A stretch of DNA of 64,000 bases, taken from Halomarina salina (GTDB lineage Archaea; Halobacteriota; Halobacteria; Halobacteriales; Haloarculaceae). The position numbers and the translations under genes are program-made. This document shows positions 7,470 to 16,175 of the stretch, piece by piece. The stretch spans positions 310,001 to 374,000 of the forward strand of contig NZ_JALLGW010000002.1 in the NCBI RefSeq assembly GCF_023074835.1, read 5' to 3'. Each line of letters opens with the position of its first letter. Position 1 is the stretch's first letter. The notes beneath the pieces were generated by a model. It was not told where the DNA came from. It searched no databases and saw only the letters and a program-made list of their open reading frames with translations.

Positions 7470-9848
7470 ATGGAAGTCGGCCTCGTTCTCCTGTGGCTCG
7501 CGGCGTACCTCGCCCTCTTCGCCGTCGGCCTCCCGCTGGTCGCCGCGCTCTGCCCGACACTGGCCGACCGCGGCGCGGGCGTCGCCATCCCGGCCGCGCT
7601 GCTCCTCGTCGGGTTCGTCGGCTGGGTCGTCGGCTACGTCGCCTTCGGGTGGCCCGCCATCCTCGCCGGCCTCGCCGTCCTGCTCGGTGCGTCCGCGCTG
7701 GCGGTCCGCTCGGGCGCTCGCCCCGACACCCGCGTCGCAGTCGAGACGGCGCTCGTCTTCGCGCTCGCGTTCCTCTTCCTCGTCGCCGTCCGGGCCGTCG
7801 ACCCGGCCGTCCACCCGACCGCCGGCGAGAAGTTCCTCGACTTCTCGCTGCTGAAGGCGCTCCTCCGCGCCGACCGCCTGCCGCCGCTCGACCCGTGGTT
7901 CGCGGGCGAACGTGTCCAGTACTACTACGGCGGGCACATGCTCGCCGCGATGCTGACGAAGGCGACGTTCACCGCGCCGCGCTACGCCTACAACCTCGCG
8001 CTCGCTGGGTTCTACGCCATGCTCGTCACCGCGGCGTACGGGCTGGCGGGCGCGCTCGCCGACGACCTGCCCGCCTCGCGGACCACCGCGTCGGCGTTCG
8101 GTGCGTTCTTCGTCGCCGTCGCCAGCAACCTCGCCACGCCGGTCCGCGCGCTGTTCGACGTGCTCCCGAACTCCGTCGTCGCCTCGCTCGCGGGCCTCGT
8201 CGGTGCGTCCCCCGAGAACTGGGGCGGTAGCCTCACCGCGCCGCTCTCGGAGTTCACCTACTGGGGCGCGAGCCGCGTCATCCCCGGCACCATCAACGAG
8301 TTCCCGCTGTTCGCGTTCCTCAACGGCGACCTGCACGCCCACATGATGAGCACGCCGTTCATGCTCCTCGGGGCGACGCTCGCGCTCTCCTACTACCGGA
8401 CGCCCGACGCGAACCGGTGGCGACGACGCGGCCTCCTGGCGCTCGTCGCACTCGACGCGGCGCTGCTGGCCGTCGTCAACACGTGGTCGTTCCCGACGGT
8501 CCTCGGCGTGGCGTGGCTCGCCGTCGCCTTCGCCCCGAGCGACCCGCTCACGCTCCTCTCGGCGCGGTTCGGCGGCCGCGAACCGTCGCCGCTCTCGCAG
8601 GGACGACTCCAGCGCGTCCGCCGGTCGCTCCCCGCGTGGACGCGGACCGAACTCCGGTGGACGGGCGGTGCGCTCGTCGTCACGGCCGTCCTCGGCCTCC
8701 TCGCGGTCGTCGCCTCGATCTCCTTCTGGTCGGGCGCGGCGAGCGGGCGGTCGGTCGAACTCGTCGAGAACCGGAGTTCGCTGTGGGGCCTGCTCGTCGT
8801 CCACGGCGCGTTCCTCCTCGTGTTCGTCCCGTACCTCGTCGGCCGGGCACGCGGGGTGCTGGACCTCGGGACGGGTCGCGTCGCCGCGCTCCTCGTCGCG
8901 TGGCTGGGCGTGTGCCTCGTCGCCTGGCTGCTGGGCGCGGCGGTGCTGGGCCTGTTCGTCCCACTCGCGCTCGCCGCGTGGCTCCTCTTGCGCGCGCGTC
9001 GCAGCTCCGGGCTGGAGACGAGTTTCGCCACCGTGCTCGTCCTCGCGGCGACGGGCGTCGTCGTCCTCGTCGACCTGGTGTACCTGCAGGAGGAGGCCGG
9101 GCCGGGCCGGATGAACACGGTGTTCAAGACGTACATGCAGGTCTGGGTACTCTGGGCACCGGCGGCGGGCGCTGCACTGGCGACCCTCGTCGCCCGGACG
9201 ACGCCCGCCCCGTCGCTCGCGGACTTCGCCAGCGCGGACCGCGCCTCGTTCGAGCACGTTCGACCGGGGACGGTGCTCGCGGTCCTCGTCGTCCTCTCGA
9301 CGTCGCTGTACGGCGGCCTCGCCATGACCGACCACTTCACCGCCGAACCGGGCTACTACGACGCCGACTCACAGGAGCTGTACGTCCCAGAGGACCCGAC
9401 GCTCGACGCGACGCAGTTCGTCGCGAACTACCACGCAGACGAGGCCGCCGCCATCGACTGGCTCGACGAGAAGCCGGGGCAGGTCACCATCGCCGCCGCC
9501 CCCGGCTGGGGCCTCTACCGCTGGACGAACCCCGAATCCAGCCTCACCGGCCACATGTCGGTCGCCGGGTGGGCGCACGAGATCGGCTACCGCGGGGAGG
9601 AGACCTACCGCGCCCGCGCCGCAGACGCCGACGCGATATTCCAGGCTGGCCCTGAACGCCGCGCCGCACTGCTCGCGGAGTACGAGGTGGACTACGTCTA
9701 CGTCGGCCCGACCGAGCGTGACCGCTACGGCGACGACGTCACCTTCGAGACCGTTCCGGGGGTGACCGTCGCCGAACAGTTCGAGGGCGTCACCGTCTAC
9801 GAGGTGAATCAGTCGCAGTTGCAGGCCGGGAACGCCAGCGGGTCGTAG
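7470..9848 (+). CDS. DUF2298 (Chlor_Arch_YYY) multi-pass membrane protein
   Basis: A 792-residue protein of the DUF2298 family. The signature VQYYYGGHML is present near residue 150, just after the acidic DFSLLKALLR loop. About fifteen hydrophobic segments fill the first 620 residues, followed by a C-terminal outside domain of about 170 residues with PGWGLYRWTN and SVAGWAHE. The fold resembles GT-C glycosyltransferases, but the family's substrate is not established. Its place beside GT2/GtrA genes supports a role in transferring polyprenyl-linked sugars on the outer face. It is transcribed alone and ends at a good terminator hairpin. Confidence 0.88.
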   Translation: MEVGLVLLWLAAYLALFAVGLPLVAALCPTLADRGAGVAIPAALLLVGFVGWVVGYVAFGWPAILAGLAVLLGASALAVRSGARPDTRVAVETALVFALAFLFLVAVRAVDPAVHPTAGEKFLDFSLLKALLRADRLPPLDPWFAGERVQYYYGGHMLAAMLTKATFTAPRYAYNLALAGFYAMLVTAAYGLAGALADDLPASRTTASAFGAFFVAVASNLATPVRALFDVLPNSVVASLAGLVGASPENWGGSLTAPLSEFTYWGASRVIPGTINEFPLFAFLNGDLHAHMMSTPFMLLGATLALSYYRTPDANRWRRRGLLALVALDAALLAVVNTWSFPTVLGVAWLAVAFAPSDPLTLLSARFGGREPSPLSQGRLQRVRRSLPAWTRTELRWTGGALVVTAVLGLLAVVASISFWSGAASGRSVELVENRSSLWGLLVVHGAFLLVFVPYLVGRARGVLDLGTGRVAALLVAWLGVCLVAWLLGAAVLGLFVPLALAAWLLLRARRSSGLETSFATVLVLAATGVVVLVDLVYLQEEAGPGRMNTVFKTYMQVWVLWAPAAGAALATLVARTTPAPSLADFASADRASFEHVRPGTVLAVLVVLSTSLYGGLAMTDHFTAEPGYYDADSQELYVPEDPTLDATQFVANYHADEAAAIDWLDEKPGQVTIAAAPGWGLYRWTNPESSLTGHMSVAGWAHEIGYRGEETYRARAADADAIFQAGPERRAALLAEYEVDYVYVGPTERDRYGDDVTFETVPGVTVAEQFEGVTVYEVNQSQLQAGNASGS

Positions 9849-9907
9849 AGACGCATCGAGAGGCAGCGAACACAGCGTCCGCGCGAGCAATGCGAGCGCG
9901 GTTCACC

Positions 9908-9942
9908 GAGTTCGAGCGCGTCGCGCTCGAACTCGACTTTTT
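9908..9942 (+). terminator. Palindrome with T-run after the DUF2298 gene
   Basis: A perfect inverted repeat with 13-bp arms (9908-9920 and 9922-9934) and a single central base is followed by a run of T. It fits a transcription stop for the plus-strand DUF2298 gene. Confidence 0.6.
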
Positions 9943-9950
9943 CAGTGCAG

Positions 9951-10019
9951 GTTTTTCGAGGAGTGGTGTGCGAGCGAACGAGCGAAGCGAGTGAGCGAGC
10001 GCACCCGACGAAGAAAAAC
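9951..10019. repeat. Purine-rich GAGCG-type intergenic repeat with GTTTTTC/GAAAAAC ends
   Basis: Between convergent genes a run of GAGCG/GCGAG words is bracketed by GTTTTTC and GAAAAAC. The brackets provide T-runs in both directions, so the segment may stop transcription from both sides. The same GAGCG words occur in the tRNA-linked repeats. Confidence 0.45.
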
Positions 10020-10022
10020 GTG

Positions 10023-11072
10023 CTAGAGCGTGTAGTCTTCCTCGCCCGTCTCGCTCTCCAGCACCGCCGTCAGCAGGTCGATGGCGGCGGCGATGTCGTC
10101 GACGTGCGCGCTCTCGGTGACGGTGTGGAGGTAGCGCGTCGGGATGGAGATGGCCCCGACGGGTTTCGCGCCGAAGGAGTTCTGGAAGCCGGCGGTGTCG
10201 GTGCCGCCCGCGGGGAGGACCTCTAGCTGGTACGGGACGTCGGCCTCGTCGGCGACCGCGCGCATCCGGCGGTTGACCTTCGGGTTCGTGACGACCGAGG
10301 AGTCCTTCAGTTTGATAGCAGCACCCTCGCCGAGTTCGGTCACCTCGTCGCCCGCCTCGTAGTCGGGGACGTCGTTGGCGACGGTGACGTCGAGCGCGAT
10401 GGCGAGGTCAGGGTCGACGTCGACGCCCAGCGCCTCCGCACCGCGCAGACCGATCTCCTCCTGGACGGTCGCACAGAAGTGGATAGTGACGGCGGGGTCC
10501 TGGATTCGGCGGGCGGCTTCGAGCAGCTGGAGGACGCAGACGCGGTCGTCGAGCGACTTCCCCGTGACGAGGTCGCCGACGCGCTCGGTCGTCTGGTCCA
10601 TCGTCACGAGGTCGCCGACGCTGACGCGCTCGGTCACCGCGTCCGCGTCCATTCCCATGTCGACGTAGATATCCGAGACCTCGGGGTCGCTCTCCTCGCC
10701 GTCGCCGGTGTGGGGCGGCGTCGACCCGATGATGCCCGTCAGGTCGCCGCCCTCAGTGTGGACGGTGACGCGCTGGGCGCGCAGCACGCGGGGGTCCCAG
10801 CCGCCGAGGGCGTCGAGCTGGAGGAAGCCGTCCTCCTGGACGTTGCGGACCATGAACCCGATCTCGTCCATGTGGGCGGCGACGGCGACCGAGTAGTCGC
10901 TGTCGCCGTCCAGCGTCCCGACGACGTTGCCCATCGCGTCGGTGCGGACGCGGTCGGTCGTCTCGGTCAGTTCGCGGCGAACGATGTCGCGGACGCGGTC
11001 CTCGTAGCCGGGGACGCCGCGCTCCTCGGTCAGTTCACGCAGGAGGTCGAAGTCGAACTCGGTCGCAGCCAT
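10023..11072 (-). CDS. M42 family metallopeptidase
   Basis: A 349-residue TET-type aminopeptidase. Metal and catalytic residues are visible in order: AAHMDEIGF (His and catalytic Asp), SLDDRV (bridging Asp), VQEEIGLRGA (catalytic Glu and metal Glu), ALDVT (Asp), and YLHTVTESAH (last His). Family members form large dodecameric shells that trim peptides in the cytoplasm, and the length is normal. No signal is present. It is transcribed towards the DUF2298 gene and ends beside the repeat. The cleaved residue cannot be predicted. Confidence 0.92.
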   Translation of the reverse strand: MAATEFDFDLLRELTEERGVPGYEDRVRDIVRRELTETTDRVRTDAMGNVVGTLDGDSDYSVAVAAHMDEIGFMVRNVQEDGFLQLDALGGWDPRVLRAQRVTVHTEGGDLTGIIGSTPPHTGDGEESDPEVSDIYVDMGMDADAVTERVSVGDLVTMDQTTERVGDLVTGKSLDDRVCVLQLLEAARRIQDPAVTIHFCATVQEEIGLRGAEALGVDVDPDLAIALDVTVANDVPDYEAGDEVTELGEGAAIKLKDSSVVTNPKVNRRMRAVADEADVPYQLEVLPAGGTDTAGFQNSFGAKPVGAISIPTRYLHTVTESAHVDDIAAAIDLLTAVLESETGEEDYTL

Positions 11073-11150
11073 ACCCGGTCGTCGGTCGTCGCCCCTATGA
11101 GTCGTGCGTCTCCGGCGGCCCGCGGGGGTCTCCGGACTCGAACCGGCGAC

Positions 11151-12215
11151 TCAGACCTCCCGCTCGACGACGAACCGGGCGAAGTTCGCCAACTGGTCGG
11201 CGGGTTCCGGTCGCAGGTCGACCGACGAGAGGTGGTCGAGCGCGCTGTCGGAGAGCGACCGCGCCTGCCGACGGGCGTAGTCGACGCTCCCCGTCTCGGT
11301 GAGGATGTCGACGACCTCCGCTATCTCGGCGGGCGTGTTGTCGTCGGCCCACAGCAGTTCCTCCATGCGGGCGACCTGCTCGGCCGAGGCGTGCTCGGCG
11401 GCGTGGATGGTCGCCAGCGTCTTCTTCCCCTCCAGGATGTCGTTGCCCGCGGCCTTGCCGAAGTCGCCGCCCGCCTCCATGCTGGTCTCGATGTCGAGCA
11501 CGTCGTCGGCTATCTGGAAGGCGACGCTCATCTTCTCGGCGTAGTTGGCGACGGCGAGTTCGGTCTCCTCGTCCTGGCCCGTGACGATGGCGGCGAGACG
11601 GGCGACGATGCGCCCGAGACAGCCGGTCTTGCACGCGCACATCTCCAGGTACTGCGTCTCGCCGACGGTGATGCGCTCGTGGTTGTGCCAGCAGATGTCC
11701 ATCCCCTGGCCGAGATGCGTCCGGTTGAGTTCGTACATCAGCATCTCGTAGGCCGCCAGCCGCGTCTCGGCGTCGAGGTCGCCGGGGTTGCGCGTGATGA
11801 TCTTCAGCGGCAGGAAGTACATCGCGTTCCCGGCGTTGAGTGCGACGTCGACGCCGTGGTCGAGGTGGAGCGCGCGGCCCCCGCGCCGCATCTCCGCGCC
11901 GTCCTCAACGTCGTCGACGATGATGGTACCGTTGTGGAGAATCTCGGGGATGCAGGCGTACGGCAGGAGTTCTTCGGGGTCCTCGCCGAAGGCGTCGACG
12001 AACAGGAGGAACAGGACCGCCCGCCACCGCTTCCCGCCGCGTTCGAGCAGGTCCCAGATGGGGTCGGCCAGCGCCTCCTGGATGGCCGCCGGGTCGTACT
12101 CGTAGGTAGGGTCGCCGAAGAAGTCGGAGAGATACGGCTCGTCGACCTCGGGAGGGAGGAGACGTGCTATCTCCTCGTCGACCACAGGTCGCCACTCGTC
12201 GAGTACGTCCCGCAT
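11151..12215 (-). CDS. Polyprenyl (geranylgeranyl-type) diphosphate synthase
   Basis: A 354-residue trans-prenyltransferase. The first aspartate-rich motif DDVED is at residues 101-105 and the second is DDVLD (in QIADDVLDIE) near residue 226, with GGKRWR (residues 60-65) for the diphosphate. It condenses isopentenyl diphosphate with an allylic diphosphate to give archaeal lipid or quinone precursors; the chain length is not certain. The start at 12215 is chosen because a TATA-like box at 12241-12248 lies about 29 nt upstream. Longer in-frame starts would lie beyond the promoter. It ends about 80 nt before the M42 gene. Confidence 0.88.
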   Translation of the reverse strand: MRDVLDEWRPVVDEEIARLLPPEVDEPYLSDFFGDPTYEYDPAAIQEALADPIWDLLERGGKRWRAVLFLLFVDAFGEDPEELLPYACIPEILHNGTIIVDDVEDGAEMRRGGRALHLDHGVDVALNAGNAMYFLPLKIITRNPGDLDAETRLAAYEMLMYELNRTHLGQGMDICWHNHERITVGETQYLEMCACKTGCLGRIVARLAAIVTGQDEETELAVANYAEKMSVAFQIADDVLDIETSMEAGGDFGKAAGNDILEGKKTLATIHAAEHASAEQVARMEELLWADDNTPAEIAEVVDILTETGSVDYARRQARSLSDSALDHLSSVDLRPEPADQLANFARFVVEREV

Positions 12216-12240
12216 ACTGTCCCACACTGTCGGGCGCGTA

Positions 12241-12248
12241 GCAAAAAG
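12241..12248 (-). promoter_or_regulatory. TATA-like box of the prenyl diphosphate synthase gene
   Basis: On the minus strand it reads CTTTTTGC, about 29 nt before the ATG at 12215. It decides the start choice. Confidence 0.45.
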
Positions 12249-12324
12249 TCTCGCCATTCGACGAGGTGTGCGCCGAGCGACCACAGGACACAACGGTTAG
12301 GTGCGGTCCTGACGGACTCCGGCC

Positions 12325-13650
12325 ATGACCGACGATAGCTGGATCGGCGCGACGTTCACGAGTCGGCGCGGGTGGGACCACCTGGAGACGCTCGTCGACA
12401 TCGGCGACCGGATGGCCGGGAGCGACGGCGAGCGGCGGGCGGCCGAGGCCACCCGCGACGCCCTCGACGCAGCGGGGGCACGCGACGCACACCTCGACGA
12501 GTTCGAGATTCAGGGCTGGACGCGCGGGACGAGCAGTATCGCGGCGGGAGACGAGACGGTCGCCCCCGAACGGACGTGGGACTGTCTCGCGCTGCCGCGG
12601 TCGCCCGCGGGCGAGGCGACGGGCGAACTCGTCGACCTCGGCTACGGCCTGCCGGAGGACTTCGACGCGGACCTCGACGGGAGGATAGTCGTCTGCTCCT
12701 CGACGGTCCCGGACCACTACGAGCGGTTCATCCACCGTCGCGAGAAGTACTACCGCGCGGCCCAGGCGGGGGCGGCGGCGTTCGTGTTCCGGAACCACGT
12801 CGAGGGCTGTCTCGCGCCGACCGGCAGCGTCGGGACGGCCGACGCACCCATCGGCGAGGTCCCCGCCATCGGCGTCTCCAGCGAACTCGGCGCGCGACTG
12901 CTCCGCCGGTTCGAGGGCGAGTCCGTCACGGTGAGCGTCGACTGCGAGTACGAGACGGCGACGAGCCAGAACGTCCACGCGACCCTCGGCCCCGACACCG
13001 AGGAGGAGGTGCTCGTGACCAGCCACGTCGACGCTCACGACATCGCGGAGGGCGCGATGGACAACGGAGCGGGGACGGCGATGGTCGTCGAACTCGCGAA
13101 CGCGCTTGCGATGCGCGAATCCGAACTCGATACGAGGGTCAGGTTCGTCGCGTTCGGAGCCGAGGAGGTCGGTCTCGTCGGGTCGGAGTACGACGCCGAG
13201 CAGTCGGACCTCGACGCGGTGAAGGCCATCGTCAACTGCGACGGCGTGCTCCAGGGACGGACGCTCACCGCCCACACCCACGGGTTCGACGACCTGGAGA
13301 CGGTGCTCGGAGAGACCGCCGAGCACTTCGACCACCCCATCGAGACCAACCCCCAGCAGGGACCCCACAGCGACCACTGGCCGTACGTCGTCGCGGGCGG
13401 GGTCCCGGCCTACCACGTCGCCAGCGAGAGCGGCGAGCGCGGCCGCGGCTGGGGCCACACGCGCGCCGACACGCTCGACAAACTGGAGCAGCGGACCCTC
13501 CGCGAGCAGGCCATCCTGCTGACCGACCTGACGGTCCGACTGGCCGACGCTGAGACCACCGTCGCTCGCCAGTCGCGCGACGACATCGTCGACGCCCTGG
13601 AACGCGAGGACAAGGCCGAGGGGATGCGAATCACCGGGGATTTACCGTAG
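12325..13650 (+). CDS. M28 family zinc peptidase with PA-like insert
   Basis: A 441-residue M28 aminopeptidase-like protein. An N-terminal helical segment is followed by a PA-like insert (about residues 75-200) and the catalytic domain. Zinc residues are seen in SHVDAHD (His/Asp), MDNGAG (Asp), FGAEEVG (Glu pair), NCDGV (Asp) and the late HSDHWPY (His). No signal peptide is present, which is unusual for the family and suggests a cytoplasmic peptidase. It is divergent from the prenyl synthase, and the next gene starts 32 nt after its stop. Confidence 0.9.
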   Translation: MTDDSWIGATFTSRRGWDHLETLVDIGDRMAGSDGERRAAEATRDALDAAGARDAHLDEFEIQGWTRGTSSIAAGDETVAPERTWDCLALPRSPAGEATGELVDLGYGLPEDFDADLDGRIVVCSSTVPDHYERFIHRREKYYRAAQAGAAAFVFRNHVEGCLAPTGSVGTADAPIGEVPAIGVSSELGARLLRRFEGESVTVSVDCEYETATSQNVHATLGPDTEEEVLVTSHVDAHDIAEGAMDNGAGTAMVVELANALAMRESELDTRVRFVAFGAEEVGLVGSEYDAEQSDLDAVKAIVNCDGVLQGRTLTAHTHGFDDLETVLGETAEHFDHPIETNPQQGPHSDHWPYVVAGGVPAYHVASESGERGRGWGHTRADTLDKLEQRTLREQAILLTDLTVRLADAETTVARQSRDDIVDALEREDKAEGMRITGDLP

Positions 13651-13681
13651 GCTTTTGCCGACCCCACCCGACGACTACGAC

Positions 13682-14440
13682 ATGAACGACGAGGGGACGG
13701 AGGTCCGCCCGAGCGGCGAGGCTCGCTTCGCCGTCGTCGGCGACGAGGCTACCCCCGACGGTCGCTCGTCCGCGGACGGGAGCGACGTCCCGTCGCTCTC
13801 GGCAGCCGTCGACGACGCCGGCGCGCTCGTCGACACCCCGGACGCCGACGTGGTCGTCGCCGTCGGCGAGGCGGCGCTCTCACGCGTCGCTCCCGTCACC
13901 GACGCACCCATCCTCGCCGTCGACGTCGGTGGACCGCACTCCGTCCCACGCTCGGTCGCCCTCGACCTCGTTAGCGCGCTGACGCCGGGCGAGTTCTCGA
14001 CGACGACACAGCCGCTCGTCACCGTCGAGTGCGGCGCGGAGCGGACGCGGGCGCTGTTCGACGTGACGCTCGTCACCGCCGACCCCGCCCGCATCTCGGA
14101 GTACTCGGTCCACAGCGGCGGCGAGGAGGTAGACCGCTTCCGTGCCGACGGGGTGGTACTGGCGACGGCGATGGGGAGTCACGGCTACGCCCACGCCGCG
14201 GGCGGCCCGGTGCTCACGGCCGACGCCGACTCGCTGGTCGCCGTCCCCATCGCCCCGTTCGCCATCGGAGCCGACCACTGGGTCCTCCCCAGCACGGAGA
14301 CGACGCTCCGCGTCGAACGCGAGGACGCCCCCGTCGACTGCTTCGCCGACACCGACCGCGTCGGGGCGGTGACGCCGGGCGAACCGGTCCGCGTCCGGCC
14401 GGACGGCGTCGTGCGCTTCGTCCGTCCCGAGTGGCGCTGA
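13682..14440 (+). CDS. Divergent NAD-kinase-like protein, catalytic GGDG motif missing
   Basis: A 252-residue protein whose C-terminal half is like NAD kinase: RADGVVLATAMGSHGY, AGGPVLTADAD and VAVPIAPF match the kinase's second domain. In the N-terminal half, the place of the catalytic Gly-Gly-Asp-Gly holds VVAVGEAALS instead. The phosphate-transfer site is therefore probably lost, and the protein may bind nucleotides or act as a regulator. The start is taken at 13682; an earlier TTG frame is unlikely. It follows the M28 gene closely. A second, intact NAD-kinase-like gene lies at 48822. Confidence 0.72.
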   Translation: MNDEGTEVRPSGEARFAVVGDEATPDGRSSADGSDVPSLSAAVDDAGALVDTPDADVVVAVGEAALSRVAPVTDAPILAVDVGGPHSVPRSVALDLVSALTPGEFSTTTQPLVTVECGAERTRALFDVTLVTADPARISEYSVHSGGEEVDRFRADGVVLATAMGSHGYAHAAGGPVLTADADSLVAVPIAPFAIGADHWVLPSTETTLRVEREDAPVDCFADTDRVGAVTPGEPVRVRPDGVVRFVRPEWR

Positions 14441-14481
14441 TTTTGGAAAGGCTCTAATGGGTGTGTCACGGGGTGTAGAGT

Positions 14482-14922
14482 ATGGAAGGGTTCGCTTCGC
14501 TGTTCGGCGTGGTCGACGCGGTCCTCCGACCGTACGTCGCACTCCTCATCCTCGTGCTGGTGCTCGTCAACATGGTGGCCAGAGCGCTCGAGTACCGCTC
14601 CATCGTCAGTGACGCACGCGACGGTGGAATCGACTCCGTCTCGCGGAGCGGTCTCCGCGTCGCGACGAACTTCCTCCTCGTGGTGCTGTCGTTCTACTAC
14701 GCGACGGTCCACTTCCACGCGGGGACGGTGCTCTCCATCCTCGTCGTCGGGATGGTCATCACGGACCTGTTCGAGTTCGAGTCGCGACTGGTCGAGATTC
14801 GCCAGGAGTTCAGTATCGACCGACCGAACGCCGCCATCGCCGCGTCGGTGCTCGTGCTCATGTACATCAGCTACCTCACGCTGTTCCAGTTCGTCAAGCC
14901 GTTCTGGTCGCAGGTCGTCTGA
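14482..14922 (+). CDS. Small four-helix membrane protein near the cytochrome b operon
   Basis: A 146-residue protein with four hydrophobic helices (about residues 17-35, 62-75, 80-100 and 115-135), separated by a charged loop ARDGGIDSVSRS. I recall such proteins (DUF7313 type, not checked) near haloarchaeal bc-complex genes. It starts 41 nt after the NAD-kinase-like gene and converges with the respiratory operon. No catalytic motif is visible, and a structural or assembly role is only a guess from its position. Confidence 0.75.
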   Translation: MEGFASLFGVVDAVLRPYVALLILVLVLVNMVARALEYRSIVSDARDGGIDSVSRSGLRVATNFLLVVLSFYYATVHFHAGTVLSILVVGMVITDLFEFESRLVEIRQEFSIDRPNAAIAASVLVLMYISYLTLFQFVKPFWSQVV

Positions 14923-15339
14923 CCGCGCGCGCCGCGACCCAGTCGACCGCGGCCGACCACCGCCCTCCACGGTTTCTCTGCGCGTCACGCTCCCGGAGCC
15001 ACCGGCGCATCGGCACGCTCTGTCGGAGCCGTCCACACCCTCAGCCCGGAGCGCCATCGACGGACGAACGGCCTCGCGCCGCGGTGCCGACGACTGCTCG
15101 GGTCCGGTTCTACGCCGCACTCGCCGCCAACACTACCTCGCACTCGCCGTCACCACGACGTAGCACTCACTGCCGCTACTACGCAGCACTCGCCAGCTAC
15201 GCAGAGACAGCTATGCAGAGGCCGACCACGTGGGAGAAGTCGACGGCCAGAGGTTCGATCCCGTGCGCCGACCCCGGTCACCGCACCGCGACGACAGCCG
15301 TCGCTCGACGAGCGAGCGAGACGAGTGAGGAGAGTGTGG
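14923..15339. other. Gene-free stretch with degenerate GCACTCGCC repeats
   Basis: No protein-like frame is seen in these 417 nt. The words CTACGCMGCACTCGCC recur: copies at 15110-15128 and 15179-15197 match at 17 of 19 positions, and shorter forms lie between. A T-arm-like GGTTCGATCCC near 15255 has no matching tRNA body. Confidence 0.5.
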
Positions 15340-15597
15340 TCAGTTGTTGACGCGGCCGCGCATCGCCCGACCGAGCGGGATGAACAGCCAGAACGTGAGC
15401 GGGCCGATGATAGCGGCCCACATGAAGCCGTCGCGGAGGATGTAACCGATCTGGTCGTAGACCGAGCCGGAGCCGGTCGTAGCGGCCGTCAGCTGGGTCG
15501 CCTCGAACCCCGCCGTGTTGTACCACCCGGCCAGCACCATCCACAGGAGGCCGCAGACGATGAACAGCGTGAACCCCTTGATGAACTCGTCAGCCAT
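15340..15597 (-). CDS. Small membrane protein of the cytochrome b operon (last gene)
   Basis: An 85-residue protein with two helices (about residues 9-26 and 55-75) and a conserved-looking AGWYNTAGFEATQ loop between them. It overlaps the previous gene by 8 nt, so it belongs to the cytochrome b/Rieske operon. I recall it as a DUF7314-type protein (unchecked). It may be a small accessory subunit of the complex; no cofactor ligands are visible. Confidence 0.78.
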   Translation of the reverse strand: MADEFIKGFTLFIVCGLLWMVLAGWYNTAGFEATQLTAATTGSGSVYDQIGYILRDGFMWAAIIGPLTFWLFIPLGRAMRGRVNN

Positions 15598-16150
15598 TGT
15601 CGGACCGTTGGTCAGCGTCGTCTTTAGGGTTTCCCATTCCCTCTGTGCGGAACCGCGTCCCGAGGATGTAGACGCCCGCACCGACGCCGATGAGTGCGAG
15701 TCCCGCGACGCCGAACAGCGCCTGGAACTGGACGTCCGACAGCGACGCCGCGGCGAGGGCCTCCCGAATCAGGACGGGAACGCCGGGAACGAGCGTCGGG
15801 ACGCCCGCAGCCACGAGGTAGAACAGCACCGCACCGACGAGCAGTCGTTCGAGGGTCCGCGCGCCGGAGCGGACGCTCATGTAACCGAGGTAGCAGGCGG
15901 CGAAGACGGCGAGGCCGACCACCCAGCCGAGCAGCGAGACCCGTCGAACGGCGCCGGTCGCCGCGTCGAGGAAGAGGAACCCGAGGACGACGAACGTGAC
16001 GGCGATGAGCGTCGAGAACACCGTGACGACCTTGTAGAGGTCGACCGGGACGACGACGTCCCCATCGGCGGCTCGCGTGGGCTGGCCGCCGGCCGAGTCA
16101 CCGTCGGCGCTGTCGGTGTCTCGACGTGGCTGTTCGGGGTCGGAAGGCAT
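15590..16150 (-). CDS. Membrane protein of the cytochrome b operon
   Basis: A 186-residue protein. The first 30 residues are acidic and polar, then four helices follow (about 35-62, 72-92, 103-125 and 142-165). It starts 25 nt after the C-terminal cytochrome b gene and overlaps the last operon gene by 8 nt. I recall it as DUF7315 type (unchecked). It has no heme or metal motif, so an accessory or assembly role is inferred from position. Confidence 0.78.
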   Translation of the reverse strand: MPSDPEQPRRDTDSADGDSAGGQPTRAADGDVVVPVDLYKVVTVFSTLIAVTFVVLGFLFLDAATGAVRRVSLLGWVVGLAVFAACYLGYMSVRSGARTLERLLVGAVLFYLVAAGVPTLVPGVPVLIREALAAASLSDVQFQALFGVAGLALIGVGAGVYILGTRFRTEGMGNPKDDADQRSDNG

Positions 16151-16175
16151 GGAGGAGGGAGGAGTCGCGGTTACT

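Noticed and set aside
7443-9335. A 630-residue minus-strand frame
   Set aside because: It is the antisense shadow of the DUF2298 gene, made almost only of Arg, Glu and Gly.
15245-15275. Possible tRNA from a GGTTCGATCCC T-arm-like sequence
   Set aside because: No matching acceptor or anticodon arm is present upstream, so it is not a tRNA gene.
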